DNA from: JAJDTQ01 sp963422385
GTDB taxonomy: Bacteria > Desulfobacterota > Binatia > UBA9968 > JAJDTQ01
Direction: 5' to 3'
Length of the DNA stretch: 64,000 nucleotides
NCBI GenBank assembly: GCA_963422385.1
Contig: OY729432.1
Coordinates: 2,666,001-2,730,000 of the forward strand
This document shows positions 16,092 to 23,350 of the stretch, one piece after another. Made by a program: the position numbers and the translations under genes. The notes under the pieces were generated by a model. It searched no databases and was not told the origin of the DNA. It saw only the letters and a program-made list of their open reading frames with translations. Every line of letters begins with the position of its first letter. Position 1 is the stretch's first letter.

Positions 16092-16189
16092 ATCGGCACG
16101 ATATACGATTTATCGTCCAATGTCTAGCCCTGTGTGACTATTCGTCGTCAGGGATAGTATGCCGGCCCACGATAGACTATATCTCGTCC
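16092..16189. promoter_or_regulatory. early operator/promoter region between repressor and Cro-like gene
   Basis: Two adjacent palindromes, TATCGGCACGATA (16091-16103) and ACGATTTATCGT (16105-16116), share the half-site CGAT/ATCG; a looser copy ACGATAGACTATATCTCGT lies near 16169. For the repressor a candidate promoter is TGTGAC (16133-16138), 16 bp, TAGTAT (16155-16160). For the leftward operon TAGACA, 17 bp, TATCGT overlaps the palindromes. Assignment is by eye. Confidence 0.5.
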
Positions 16190-17203
16190 ATGCGCCCATC
16201 CGACTTATTGCTCGACGCCCTACGCGAGGCACCCTCAGTGAGAGATGTTGCGGCGAGATCTGGAGTACCCCGAACCACTCTCCAGAGCTTGCTGGATGGG
16301 AGTGTGCCCTCGATCAATCGTGCCGCAGATATCTGCGAGGCCCTTGGGATCACGCTCACCCTCGGCCCGCCACGCGCCCCGTCGGATCTGTCTTTCGAGG
16401 GCCGAGATACAGAAGCGGGGCTATCGCCGACGCACCTGAAGGACCTGGAGGGCCACACCCGGGGGCTGATTCGGGTGGTGGTGGAGGCGGGCGGGGACCC
16501 ATCGTGGGTGGAGCGACATGCGTGGGAGGAGGAAGTGCGGGTGGAGTCGGGTCGGGTAGCGGTGGAGGTGGGAGGGGAGCGGCGGGAGTTGGGGCCGGGG
16601 GAGTCCATGCGGATACCGGCTGGGGAGTTGCATAGCCACTACAGCCTGGAGCCGTCGCGGTGGGTGTTGCTGGCGGAGGGCGCGGGCGAAGGTCTGGACG
16701 ACCCTTCAGCGCTGGCGGAGCCAAGCATTGAGTACGATCCCGGCATCCGGCAGATCGGGGTAGTGGCGGCGTTGGATGACGATGACATCCCGCCCGGCGC
16801 GCGGCCGGTGGATGTGCACGGGGTCAGGGCGGCGGGGGGGGGCGGGTCTTTGGTGGAGAGTGAGATGGTGAGGGGCCAGGCATGGTTCCGGCAGGACTGG
16901 CTGGACAGTCACGGGCTGGACGCGACGCGGTGCGCGATCATCCAGGTGAGCGGAGATTCGATGGCGCCGACGCTGTCGGCGGGCTGCTCGATCCTGGTGA
17001 ACCGTGCCGAGACTCGGCGACAGGCGGGGCGCATCTACGTGTTGCGCATGGAGGAGGGGCTAGTGGTGAAGCGTGCGGGCAGGAGTGAGGATGGGGGCTG
17101 GCTGCTGACGAGCGACAACGAATCGCCGGACTGGCCGAGCGTGCCGTGGCCAAGGGAAGCGGAGGTGATCGGCGAGGTGAGGTGGATGGCGAAGACGTTG
17201 TAG
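16190..17203 (+). CDS. phage repressor: HTH, cupin and S24 (LexA-like) domains
   Basis: 337 residues in three parts. Residues 1-55 form an XRE-type helix-turn-helix (SVRDVAARSGVPRTTLQSL). About 85-165 look like a cupin (RHAWEEEVRVESGRVAV, LGPGESMRIPAGELHSH). The last 150 are an S24 peptidase/LexA-like dimerisation domain with Ser in SGDSMAPTL and Lys in GLVVKRAG, so cleavage upon RecA activation is plausible. HTH-S24 repressors are common; the cupin between is unusual and might sense a small ligand. Start ATG 16190 is chosen since it begins the HTH. Confidence 0.8.
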   Translation: MRPSDLLLDALREAPSVRDVAARSGVPRTTLQSLLDGSVPSINRAADICEALGITLTLGPPRAPSDLSFEGRDTEAGLSPTHLKDLEGHTRGLIRVVVEAGGDPSWVERHAWEEEVRVESGRVAVEVGGERRELGPGESMRIPAGELHSHYSLEPSRWVLLAEGAGEGLDDPSALAEPSIEYDPGIRQIGVVAALDDDDIPPGARPVDVHGVRAAGGGGSLVESEMVRGQAWFRQDWLDSHGLDATRCAIIQVSGDSMAPTLSAGCSILVNRAETRRQAGRIYVLRMEEGLVVKRAGRSEDGGWLLTSDNESPDWPSVPWPREAEVIGEVRWMAKTL

Positions 17204-17279
17204 GAGAATGGTGTTCGTAAGGGGCCACTCGCTATATGGTGGGTGGCTCCTTGCTTTCTGCGGCAATCGACCCGACCGC

Positions 17280-17297
17280 GGGGGCCTCCCGGCCCCC
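17280..17297 (+). terminator. possible hairpin after the repressor gene
   Basis: GGGGGCC (17280-17286), loop TCCC, GGCCCCC (17291-17297). The stem is strong but no T-run follows, so termination is uncertain. The remainder of 17204-17400 holds no gene. Confidence 0.35.
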
Positions 17298-17353
17298 CCT
17301 GGGATAACCCCTCTCATCCCCAAATAAGCCCCATTTTCAGTGCTGTGTCCCAG

Positions 17354-17365
17354 GCGACCATGGTC
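17354..17365 (+). promoter_or_regulatory. candidate late operator, truncated-gene copy
   Basis: CGACCATGGTCG is a 12-bp palindrome sharing the GACCATGGTC core of the other two sites. It ends 36 bp before ATG 17401, the start of the truncated protease copy. It seems to be part of a tandem duplication of the late start region. Confidence 0.5.
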
Positions 17366-17400
17366 GTCTGTGAAACTTTCAGCGTGCTCATACTCCCGGT

Positions 17401-17586
17401 ATGAGCGCATTGGACGGGTGGATAGATGTGTGCCGGGCGGGGACTTGGCGCGGCATGGACGGTCTGGAAGCGACCATCACGGGGGCGGACCTGGATCGGA
17501 TTGCGGCGGGTTACGCCTTTGTAATTGCAGCGGACCATGGTCCGCTGCAAAGGGTCGTCGAGGTGTGCTCATACTCTCCGATATGA
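17401..17586 (+). pseudogene. truncated duplicate of the protease gene start
   Basis: 61 residues starting MSALDGWIDVCRAG, the same 14 residues as the full protease at 17583, with TITGADLD aligning to AITDADLD. After about 38 residues similarity ends and the frame runs through the palindrome to a stop just inside the real gene. Flanking bases (GTGCTCATACTC) are also repeated. It is either a relic of tandem duplication or a leader peptide that couples translation. Confidence 0.6.
17527..17548 (+). promoter_or_regulatory. candidate late operator, rightward copy
   Basis: A perfect 22-bp palindrome centred on CCATGG; its bases 17530-17548 equal the leftward copy at 9938-9956 read on the other strand. 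It ends 35 bp before the protease start. See the leftward copy for the argument on shared late control. Confidence 0.65.
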
Positions 17587-18800
17587 GCGCATTGGACGGC
17601 TGGATAGACGTGTGTCGTGCCGGTCGCTGGACGGGCATGGGGGGTCGGCAGGTGGCGATCACGGATGCGGACCTGGACGGGCTGGTGCGAGCGCACGGGA
17701 GCGCGGACCCGGCGCCGGTGGTGGTGGGGCATCCGGAGGCGGACGCGCCGGCGTATGGCTGGGTAGACGGGGTGCGGCGTGTGGGGGACCGGCTGCAGGT
17801 GCGGTTGCGGGACCTTGATCCGAGTTTCCGGAGTGCGGTGGAAGCGGGGCGGTACGCTGGCCGCTCGGTGGCGCTGGACCGGGCGGAAGGCGGGGGCTGG
17901 CATCTGCGTCACCTGGGTTTTTTGGGCGGAGTGGCGCCGGCGGTGCCGGGGTTGGCGCCGACGCGGTTCGCGGGCGAGGCGGATATGGTGATCGAGTTTG
18001 CGGCGGCGGAGTTTGCGGCGACGTCCGAGGAGAGATGGGCGTGGGGCGCGGTGGGGCGGATGATGCGACGGCTGCGGGAGTGGCTGATCGAGGCGCACGG
18101 GGTAGAGAAGGCGGACGGGATCGTGAGCGAGCACGCCATCGAGGTCGTAGCCGGTGCAGAGCGAGAGCCCGACACACCTGCATCGACCGCCCGCATGGCG
18201 GACCAACCTGCACAGAGAGGCCCGGGAGAAGCGGGGAGCGACGGCGAGGCGTTCTTCGGCGGCAGACCTGCCGGTCCGACCGACCGACAACAAGACAGGG
18301 AGGGAGAGATGACAGAGCAGGAGAAGGCTGAGATGGAGGCCGCCCGGCGCAGGCTTGGTGAGGACCGGGAGGCATTGGCGGCGCGGGAGGCTGCCTTTGC
18401 TGAGCGGGAGCGGCAGCGGGGGGCGGAGGAAGAGGTTCAGGGGCACGTGAAGGCGGGGCGTGTGTTGCCGGTGGAGGCCCCGGGCCTGGCGGCGCTGTTG
18501 GCGTCGTTGCCGGGGGACGAGGGGGCGGAGCTGGTGTTTGCTGCGACGCAGCCGGGAGTTGATTGCCGGCGGGTGGCGCCGCGCGAGTATCTCCAGGAGT
18601 TTCTGGCCGGGCTGCCGACGCGGGTGGTGTACGAGGAGGTGGCGGGGCCTGGGACGGCGCCGCGGGGGGGTTCAGGGCAGGAGCCGGAGGAGGTGGCGCG
18701 TGCGGCGCGGGCGCTGATGGCGGCGGACGAGAGCGGGGAGCTTCGGATCGACCAGGCGGTGCGGCAGGTGTTGGGCGAGAGGGGGCAAGGGAATGTCTGA
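17583..18800 (+). CDS. Mu gpI-like prohead protease with nested scaffold
   Basis: 405 residues. The N-terminal 150 match the Mu I protease family: PVVVGHPEADAPAYGWVDG and SFRSAVEAGRYAGRSVAL. The C-terminal third is a charged helical scaffold. A strong internal ribosome site (GGGAGGGAGAG) precedes an in-frame ATG at 18309, so a separate scaffold of about 163 residues is probably made, as with the nested Z protein of Mu. It leads the rightward late operon and processes the prohead. Start ATG 17583 repeats the 5' end of the truncated copy upstream. Confidence 0.85.
   Translation: MSALDGWIDVCRAGRWTGMGGRQVAITDADLDGLVRAHGSADPAPVVVGHPEADAPAYGWVDGVRRVGDRLQVRLRDLDPSFRSAVEAGRYAGRSVALDRAEGGGWHLRHLGFLGGVAPAVPGLAPTRFAGEADMVIEFAAAEFAATSEERWAWGAVGRMMRRLREWLIEAHGVEKADGIVSEHAIEVVAGAEREPDTPASTARMADQPAQRGPGEAGSDGEAFFGGRPAGPTDRQQDREGEMTEQEKAEMEAARRRLGEDREALAAREAAFAERERQRGAEEEVQGHVKAGRVLPVEAPGLAALLASLPGDEGAELVFAATQPGVDCRRVAPREYLQEFLAGLPTRVVYEEVAGPGTAPRGGSGQEPEEVARAARALMAADESGELRIDQAVRQVLGERGQGNV
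18309..18800 (+). CDS. nested scaffold protein (Mu Z-like) from internal start
   Basis: The same frame as the protease, starting at ATG 18309 after GGGAGGGAGAG. The product would be about 163 residues: coiled coil (EMEAARRRLGEDREAL) then a C-terminal capsid-binding helix region. Mu and lambda make scaffolds this way, in excess over the protease. The start is predicted from the ribosome site and the domain boundary. Confidence 0.65.
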   Translation: MTEQEKAEMEAARRRLGEDREALAAREAAFAERERQRGAEEEVQGHVKAGRVLPVEAPGLAALLASLPGDEGAELVFAATQPGVDCRRVAPREYLQEFLAGLPTRVVYEEVAGPGTAPRGGSGQEPEEVARAARALMAADESGELRIDQAVRQVLGERGQGNV

Positions 18801-19380
18801 GTATTTGTTGACGAGGAACTTTACGGCGCAGGGGGCGGTTCCGGCCCGGAGGATTGTCAAGGCGGGAGCGAGTTCGGGGCAGGCGGCGCTAGCGGAGGGC
18901 GCGGGCGCGGCGCTGCTGGGGGTGGCGGACGAGTTGGGAGCGAAGGACAAGGGGCGTGTGGACGTGCATGTGGCGGGCATTGCCGGGGTGGTTGCGGGCG
19001 GGGTATTCGCGGTGGGCGCGATGCTCACCTCCGACGCCAACGGCAAGGCGGTGGCAGCGGTGCCGGCTGCGGCCGATCTGCGGAGCGAGATTGTGGACGG
19101 CGGGGGTTCGAGCGCGGACATCGCGGTGGCCGAGGTGACGACAGCGGACGCCCTTGGGGCGGTGATCGAGTTGGCCGCCGATGGCAGTGCGTTGGTCGTG
19201 CGTGATGCGGAGATCACTGCCGATGGCACGATCCAGTCCGCGACGGACACCACGGGCAAGAAGCTCCTGGTGCTGTGGACTCGGGCTTCGGCCCGGGCGG
19301 CGGTCATCGGCCGGGCGCTCGGGAGCGCTGCGGCGGACGGGGACATCGTGCCGGTATTGATAGCGCACGCAGCGCTGTAG
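18793..19380 (+). CDS. capsid decoration/cement protein
   Basis: 195 residues, rich in Ala, Gly and Val. The N-terminal half (ARRIVKAGASSGQAAL, GRVDVHVAGIAGVVAGG) resembles DUF2190-like head stabilisation proteins, which coat the capsid; the rest is beta-rich. It lies between protease/scaffold and major capsid, the usual place, and overlaps the protease end by 8 bases. Confidence 0.65.
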   Translation: MSEYLLTRNFTAQGAVPARRIVKAGASSGQAALAEGAGAALLGVADELGAKDKGRVDVHVAGIAGVVAGGVFAVGAMLTSDANGKAVAAVPAAADLRSEIVDGGGSSADIAVAEVTTADALGAVIELAADGSALVVRDAEITADGTIQSATDTTGKKLLVLWTRASARAAVIGRALGSAAADGDIVPVLIAHAAL

Positions 19381-19391
19381 AGGAGGAACCC

Positions 19392-20336
19392 ATGGCCGAG
19401 AACATCATATCGACGTATCCGGTGGACTTCGAGCGGACGGCGATAGCGGTAGCGTACCGCAACCCGCTGTACATAGCCGACGAGGTCCTGCCCAGGGTGA
19501 CCGTGGGGCGGAAGGAGTACCGCTACGCGGAGTATCCGATAGCGGAGAGTTTCACGGTGCCGGACACGCGGATCGGGAGGCGGTCGGCGCCGACGATGGT
19601 GCACTTCAGCGCGGTGGAGAAGCCCGGGGCGTGCGAGGACTACGGGTTGGAGGACGCGATACCGGACGACGATGTGCAGAACGCGCCGGCGACGGCGGCG
19701 AACCCCATCGACCGTTCGACCATGCTGTTGACAGACCTGTTGATGATCGGCCGGGAGCAGCGGGCGGCGGCGCTGGCGTTCGACAAGGGGAAGTACCCGG
19801 ACACGAACAAGGTGACGCTGGCGGGGGACCATCAGTGGAGCGCGGACCACGCGGACAGCGACCCGATCGAGGACATACTGGGAGCCATGGAAGGGATGGT
19901 GGTGCCGCCGACGCATCTGCTGTTGGGCAGTGTGGTGTGGCAGAAGCTGCGGACGCACAAGGTGATTCTGAAGGCGCTGAACCGAACGGACGGGGACCGT
20001 GGGATAGCGCGGCGGCAGGACGTGGCGGAGTTGTTCGAGCTCCAGGGGATCGTGGTGGGGCAGACGTGGGTGAACTCGAAGCCGCGGGGCCAGGATGCGG
20101 TGCTGGAGCGGGTGTGGGGGAAGGCGGCGCTTTTGTATCGGCGGGACCCCAACGCGGACATCACCGGCCCTCCGACCCTGGGGATCACGGCGGAGTACCG
20201 GGGCCGGGAGGTGCGGACGGGGTTCGATGAGAAGCTGGGGGCGCGTGGGGCGCACCGGGTGCGGGTGGTGGACACGTGCGAGGAGCGGCTGATCGCGCCG
20301 ATGGCCGGGTACCTGTTCGACAAGGTGGTGGCGTGA
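19392..20336 (+). CDS. major capsid protein (HK97-fold expected)
   Basis: 314 residues beginning MAENIISTYPVDFERTAIAV, with features seen in Mu-like capsids of the BcepMu type: ADEVLPRVTVGRKEYRY, LLLGSVVWQKLRTH and C-terminal LIAPMAGYLFDKV. AGGAGGAACCC before the ATG is a very strong ribosome site, fitting the most abundant virion protein. It assembles the icosahedral head on the scaffold. Confidence 0.8.
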   Translation: MAENIISTYPVDFERTAIAVAYRNPLYIADEVLPRVTVGRKEYRYAEYPIAESFTVPDTRIGRRSAPTMVHFSAVEKPGACEDYGLEDAIPDDDVQNAPATAANPIDRSTMLLTDLLMIGREQRAAALAFDKGKYPDTNKVTLAGDHQWSADHADSDPIEDILGAMEGMVVPPTHLLLGSVVWQKLRTHKVILKALNRTDGDRGIARRQDVAELFELQGIVVGQTWVNSKPRGQDAVLERVWGKAALLYRRDPNADITGPPTLGITAEYRGREVRTGFDEKLGARGAHRVRVVDTCEERLIAPMAGYLFDKVVA

Positions 20337-20722
20337 TGGGGACCTATCGGGTGCTGAGCCCTGTCAAGTACGCGGGGCGGCGTTGGGAGGTGGGTGAGGC
20401 GGTGTCGCTCACGGACGATGATGCCGAGGCGCTGCTGGAGTCCGGGGTCGTGGAGGCGACGGCGGAAGCTGCTGCTGCCGGCCAGGCTGCCAGTTCCACC
20501 GGCTCTCAAGAGGGCGGGGTGCCGGAGGCAAGCCGGGAGGAGCGGCTGCGGGCGGCCATCATCGAGTTGAAGCCGGAGGACAAGGACCCGGAGCAGTGGA
20601 CCAAGTCGGGGAAGCCGGAGGTTCGGGCGCTGGAGAGCATGAGCGGGCTTGAGGATGTGACCGCGGCGGAGCGGGATGCGGCCTGGTCGGCGTATCGGGG
20701 AGAGCAGGGGGAAGGCGAATGA
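20336..20722 (+). CDS. Mu-like accessory head protein with C-terminal ERDAAW domain
   Basis: 128 residues. A short N-terminal beta part (YRVLSPVKYAGRRWEVGEAV) is joined by an Ala/Ser linker to a helical domain (WTKSGKPEVRALES, VTAAERDAAW). That C-terminal motif is common in small proteins after the capsid gene of Mu-like phages and recurs in this prophage at 23351-23695. TGATG overlap with the capsid gene. Function unknown. Confidence 0.65.
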   Translation: MGTYRVLSPVKYAGRRWEVGEAVSLTDDDAEALLESGVVEATAEAAAAGQAASSTGSQEGGVPEASREERLRAAIIELKPEDKDPEQWTKSGKPEVRALESMSGLEDVTAAERDAAWSAYRGEQGEGE

Positions 20723-20946
20723 CCAAGGGCGAGAAGAGAGTGGGCATCGGGTTCAACCCGTCGGGCAACGAGGCGGTGGACCGGATCAAGCGGCAGGCGG
20801 CGGACTTGATCGACGGCATCGAGTGTATCGCGGCGTCGTCGCCGGCGGTCTCCATCGAGGTGGGGCGGCTGAAGGATCTGGCGCAGACGGCGGTGGAGTC
20901 TGCGGCCATGTGGGCGGTGAAGGCGGCGACAAAGCGGGCGGAGTAG
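20719..20946 (+). CDS. small helical-hairpin protein, possible Acb2/Tad1-type counter-defence
   Basis: 75 residues predicted as two helices: VGIGFNPSGNEAVDRIKRQA then RLKDLAQTAVESAAMWAVKA. I associate the NPS..VD.IK and MWAVKA pattern with phage hairpin proteins grouped with Acb2/Tad1, sponges that bind cyclic nucleotides of CBASS and Thoeris immunity. The Tyr/Lys pattern I recall for characterised Acb2 is not obvious here, so the call is tentative. It overlaps its upstream neighbour by 4 bases and lies among head genes, so it would be made late. Confidence 0.45.
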   Translation: MTKGEKRVGIGFNPSGNEAVDRIKRQAADLIDGIECIAASSPAVSIEVGRLKDLAQTAVESAAMWAVKAATKRAE

Positions 20947-20947
20947 C

Positions 20948-21370
20948 ATGGGGTACGCGACCCGCGGGGATATGGCGGCGCGGTACGGGGCCGTGGAGAT
21001 GGCGCGGCTGTTGGAGGCTCCGGACGGGGCGGAGGATGCGGGCCGGGCGGAGGCGGCGTTGGCGGACGCGGCGGCGGAGGTGGACGCGGCGCTGGCGGAG
21101 TCCTACGAGTTGCCGCTGCCTTCGGGGGCTGCCTATCCGCTGCTGACGGCGATAGCGTGCGACTTGGCGCGGCAGCGGCTGTACGACGACGCGCCGACGG
21201 AAGCGGTGTCGAACCGGGCGCGGCGGAGCCGGGTGCTGCTCCAGGAGTTGGCTGGCGGCGTGCGGAAGCTGCTGGCGAAGGGCGGCGGGGTCATGGCTCG
21301 GCGCGCGGTCGGGGCGGCGCGGGTGGGGCCGGCTCCGGTGATGACGCCTGAGAATCTGCGAGGGCTGTAG
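20948..21370 (+). CDS. DUF1320 head-tail connector protein (Mu gp36-like)
   Basis: 140 residues: YATRGDMAARYGAVEMARL at the start, ALADAAAEVDAALAESYELP and LTAIACDLARQRLYDD are the DUF1320 signature. Members are thought to form an adaptor under the portal. Placed between capsid and gpG genes as in Mu. Confidence 0.85.
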   Translation: MGYATRGDMAARYGAVEMARLLEAPDGAEDAGRAEAALADAAAEVDAALAESYELPLPSGAAYPLLTAIACDLARQRLYDDAPTEAVSNRARRSRVLLQELAGGVRKLLAKGGGVMARRAVGAARVGPAPVMTPENLRGL

Positions 21371-21372
21371 AG

Positions 21373-21924
21373 ATGGCGGAAGCGGGAGAGATGGCGGGGG
21401 CGGGAGTCCGGATCGACGTGAAGTGGGACGACCGGGAGGTGAAGGCGGCGCTGCGGGCGCTGTCGGCGCGGCTGGGGAACATGCGTCCGGTGCTGGACGA
21501 GATCGGGCAGAAGCTGGTGACTTCGGTGATCCGCCGGTTCGAGACGGAGCGAGGGCCGGACGGGGTGGAGTGGGAGAAGTCGGGGCGGGCTAGCCGTGAG
21601 AGCGGGCAGACGCTGACGGACACAGGAAGGCTGCGGGCGTCGATCACGCACCGGGCATCGCGGGACGAGGTGGTGGTGGGGACCAACGTGTTGTACGCGG
21701 CCATCCAGCAGTTTGGGGGCAAGACGCTGGCGCACACCATCCGGCCGAGGGACAAGAAGGCATTATTCTGGCCTGGGGCGGAGCATCCGGTGGCGAAGGT
21801 GAATCATCCCGGGTCGCTGATCCCGGCGCGGCCGTTTCTGGGTGTGGATGAGGGCGACCGGGAGATGATCCTGCGGGTCATTCACCGCGCCCTGAAGGGT
21901 GCCATGGATGCGGGGGCAGTGTGA
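21373..21924 (+). CDS. virion morphogenesis protein (Mu gpG-like)
   Basis: 183 residues of the Phage_tail_S/gpG family: DEIGQKLVTSVIRRFETERG with PDGVEWEKSG, LTDTGRLRASI, VVVGTNVLYAAIQQFGG and RPFLGVDEGD. It likely completes the tail or joins head and tail. Its stop overlaps the next GTG start. Confidence 0.85.
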   Translation: MAEAGEMAGAGVRIDVKWDDREVKAALRALSARLGNMRPVLDEIGQKLVTSVIRRFETERGPDGVEWEKSGRASRESGQTLTDTGRLRASITHRASRDEVVVGTNVLYAAIQQFGGKTLAHTIRPRDKKALFWPGAEHPVAKVNHPGSLIPARPFLGVDEGDREMILRVIHRALKGAMDAGAV

Positions 21925-22589
21925 TGGGTGAGGTGGCGGCGCAGATAGGCTTTTGGGCGGCAACGGCCGCGGCCGAGCGACTGGAGCGGTTGCTGACCCG
22001 GCGCGGGCGGGAGCTGTCCGGAGAGGAGGGTCCGGAGCCCGTCCCGGAGTGGGCTTTGGATTTGGAGCCGGCGCCACTGCGGGAGGTGCTGGGGGCGCTG
22101 GATTTTGCCGGTGCGGTGAAGCTGGGTCCGCCCCTGGCTGTGGTGGTTCCGTTGTCCGAGGCTGCGGGAGAGAACCGCGCAGGCTGGGGCGCGACGAGCC
22201 AGCAGGTCATCCTGACCCTGGGGGTGGTGGTGATGGTCGCAGCGCCGAACGATCCGGGCGGGGAACGCGCCCGGAGCAGGGATGCGCTGTCGGATACTTT
22301 GCGGGCGGTGCGGGCGGCGTTGATCGGCTGGGTGCCGCCGGGGTTTCTGGCTCAGCCACTGACATATGCGCGGGGGCGGTTGCTGGAGATCGAGGACGGA
22401 CGGATCACGTGGCAGGACGAGTTGGAGGCGCGGTACCGGATCACGGCGCACGAGGGGGCGGAGCCCTGCGACCCGCCGGTGGAGGTGTGCGTGAGGGGCG
22501 GCCCGGCGCCGGATGTCCAAAGGATCGGGCCGGGGTCTTCGGAGGGCGACGGTGAGCCTGTGATTGTGGTTGCTGGAGAGGTTTCATGA
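21921..22589 (+). CDS. tail terminator-like protein (Mu gp37 position)
   Basis: 222 residues. The pattern LGPPLAVVVPLSEAAGENR, QQVILTLGVVVMVA, LRAVRAALIGWVPPG and GRLLEIEDGRITWQDEL resembles phage tail terminator proteins that stop tail growth. GTG 21921 or ATG 21924 could start it. The last 30 residues are variable. Followed with 4-bp overlap by the baseplate spike gene. Confidence 0.65.
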   Translation: MMGEVAAQIGFWAATAAAERLERLLTRRGRELSGEEGPEPVPEWALDLEPAPLREVLGALDFAGAVKLGPPLAVVVPLSEAAGENRAGWGATSQQVILTLGVVVMVAAPNDPGGERARSRDALSDTLRAVRAALIGWVPPGFLAQPLTYARGRLLEIEDGRITWQDELEARYRITAHEGAEPCDPPVEVCVRGGPAPDVQRIGPGSSEGDGEPVIVVAGEVS

Positions 22590-23056
22590 GGCTGGATGGT
22601 CGGGAGCAGGAATTCGACGTGGTCGAGCTGGCCCGTCGTCTGGCGGGCGTGGTTCGGCTGGGGACGGTGGAAGAGGCGGACTACGTGCGGGCGCGGGTGC
22701 GGGTGCGCTACGACACGGACGCGGCCGGCGAGCCGGTGGTGACGGCGTGGCTGCCTTGGCTCACGACACGTGCGGGCGGGGACCGGAGTTGGTGGGCGCC
22801 GGAGGCGGGGGAGCAGGTGGTTCTGCTGAGTCCGTCGGGAGAGTTGGGCCAGGCGGTGGTGTTGCCGGGTGTGTACCAGAGGGCGCATCCGGCCAACGGG
22901 GAGCGGGCGGACCTGAGCCGGGTGGACTGGGGCAACGGCTCGTGGGCGGAGCACGACCGCAAGAGCGGGACGATCAAGGTGTACGCCAAGGGGGATATCG
23001 AGATCGTGGCCGAAGGCAACATCAAGCTCAAGGCTTCGAGGATCGACCTGAACTGA
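22586..23056 (+). CDS. baseplate assembly/spike protein (P2 gpV-like)
   Basis: 156 residues: N-terminal OB-like domain (GVVRLGTVEEADYVRARVRV, LPWLTTRAGGDRSWW, GEQVVLLSPSGELGQAVVL) and a C-terminal beta-repeat (IKVYAKGDIEIVAEGNIKL), as in the P2 V / Mu gp45 trimeric needle. It pierces the outer membrane at infection. This is the first gene of a P2-like tail block. Confidence 0.9.
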   Translation: MRLDGREQEFDVVELARRLAGVVRLGTVEEADYVRARVRVRYDTDAAGEPVVTAWLPWLTTRAGGDRSWWAPEAGEQVVLLSPSGELGQAVVLPGVYQRAHPANGERADLSRVDWGNGSWAEHDRKSGTIKVYAKGDIEIVAEGNIKLKASRIDLN

Positions 23057-23346
23057 TGGCGGCGGTGACGCGTTTGGGAGATGTGTGCACGGGGCACAGT
23101 TGCTATCCTGCGCGGGCCTCTACCGGGGGCTCACCGACGGTGTACGTGAACGGGATTGCGGCGCACCGGGAGGGGGACGGCTGGTCACAGCACGCGTGTC
23201 CGGACACGTCGCCGCACGGGGGAGCGCTGGCGTCGGGGAGCGCCACGGTGTTTGCGAACGGCCAGGAGTTGGGGCGAATCGGAGACCCGGTGGACTGCGG
23301 CTCTGGTGTGGCTTCGGGCAGCGGGGATGTGTTTGCGGGAGGATAA
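23056..23346 (+). CDS. PAAR-domain spike tip
   Basis: 96 residues with PAAR features: RLGDVCTGHSCYPARA, VYVNGIAAHREGD, VFANGQELGRIGDPVDCG and metal-binding Cys/His. PAAR proteins sharpen the spike tip of contractile tails and often bind a metal. TGATG overlap with the spike gene matches direct pairing. Confidence 0.85.
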   Translation: MAAVTRLGDVCTGHSCYPARASTGGSPTVYVNGIAAHREGDGWSQHACPDTSPHGGALASGSATVFANGQELGRIGDPVDCGSGVASGSGDVFAGG

Positions 23347-23350
23347 AGGG

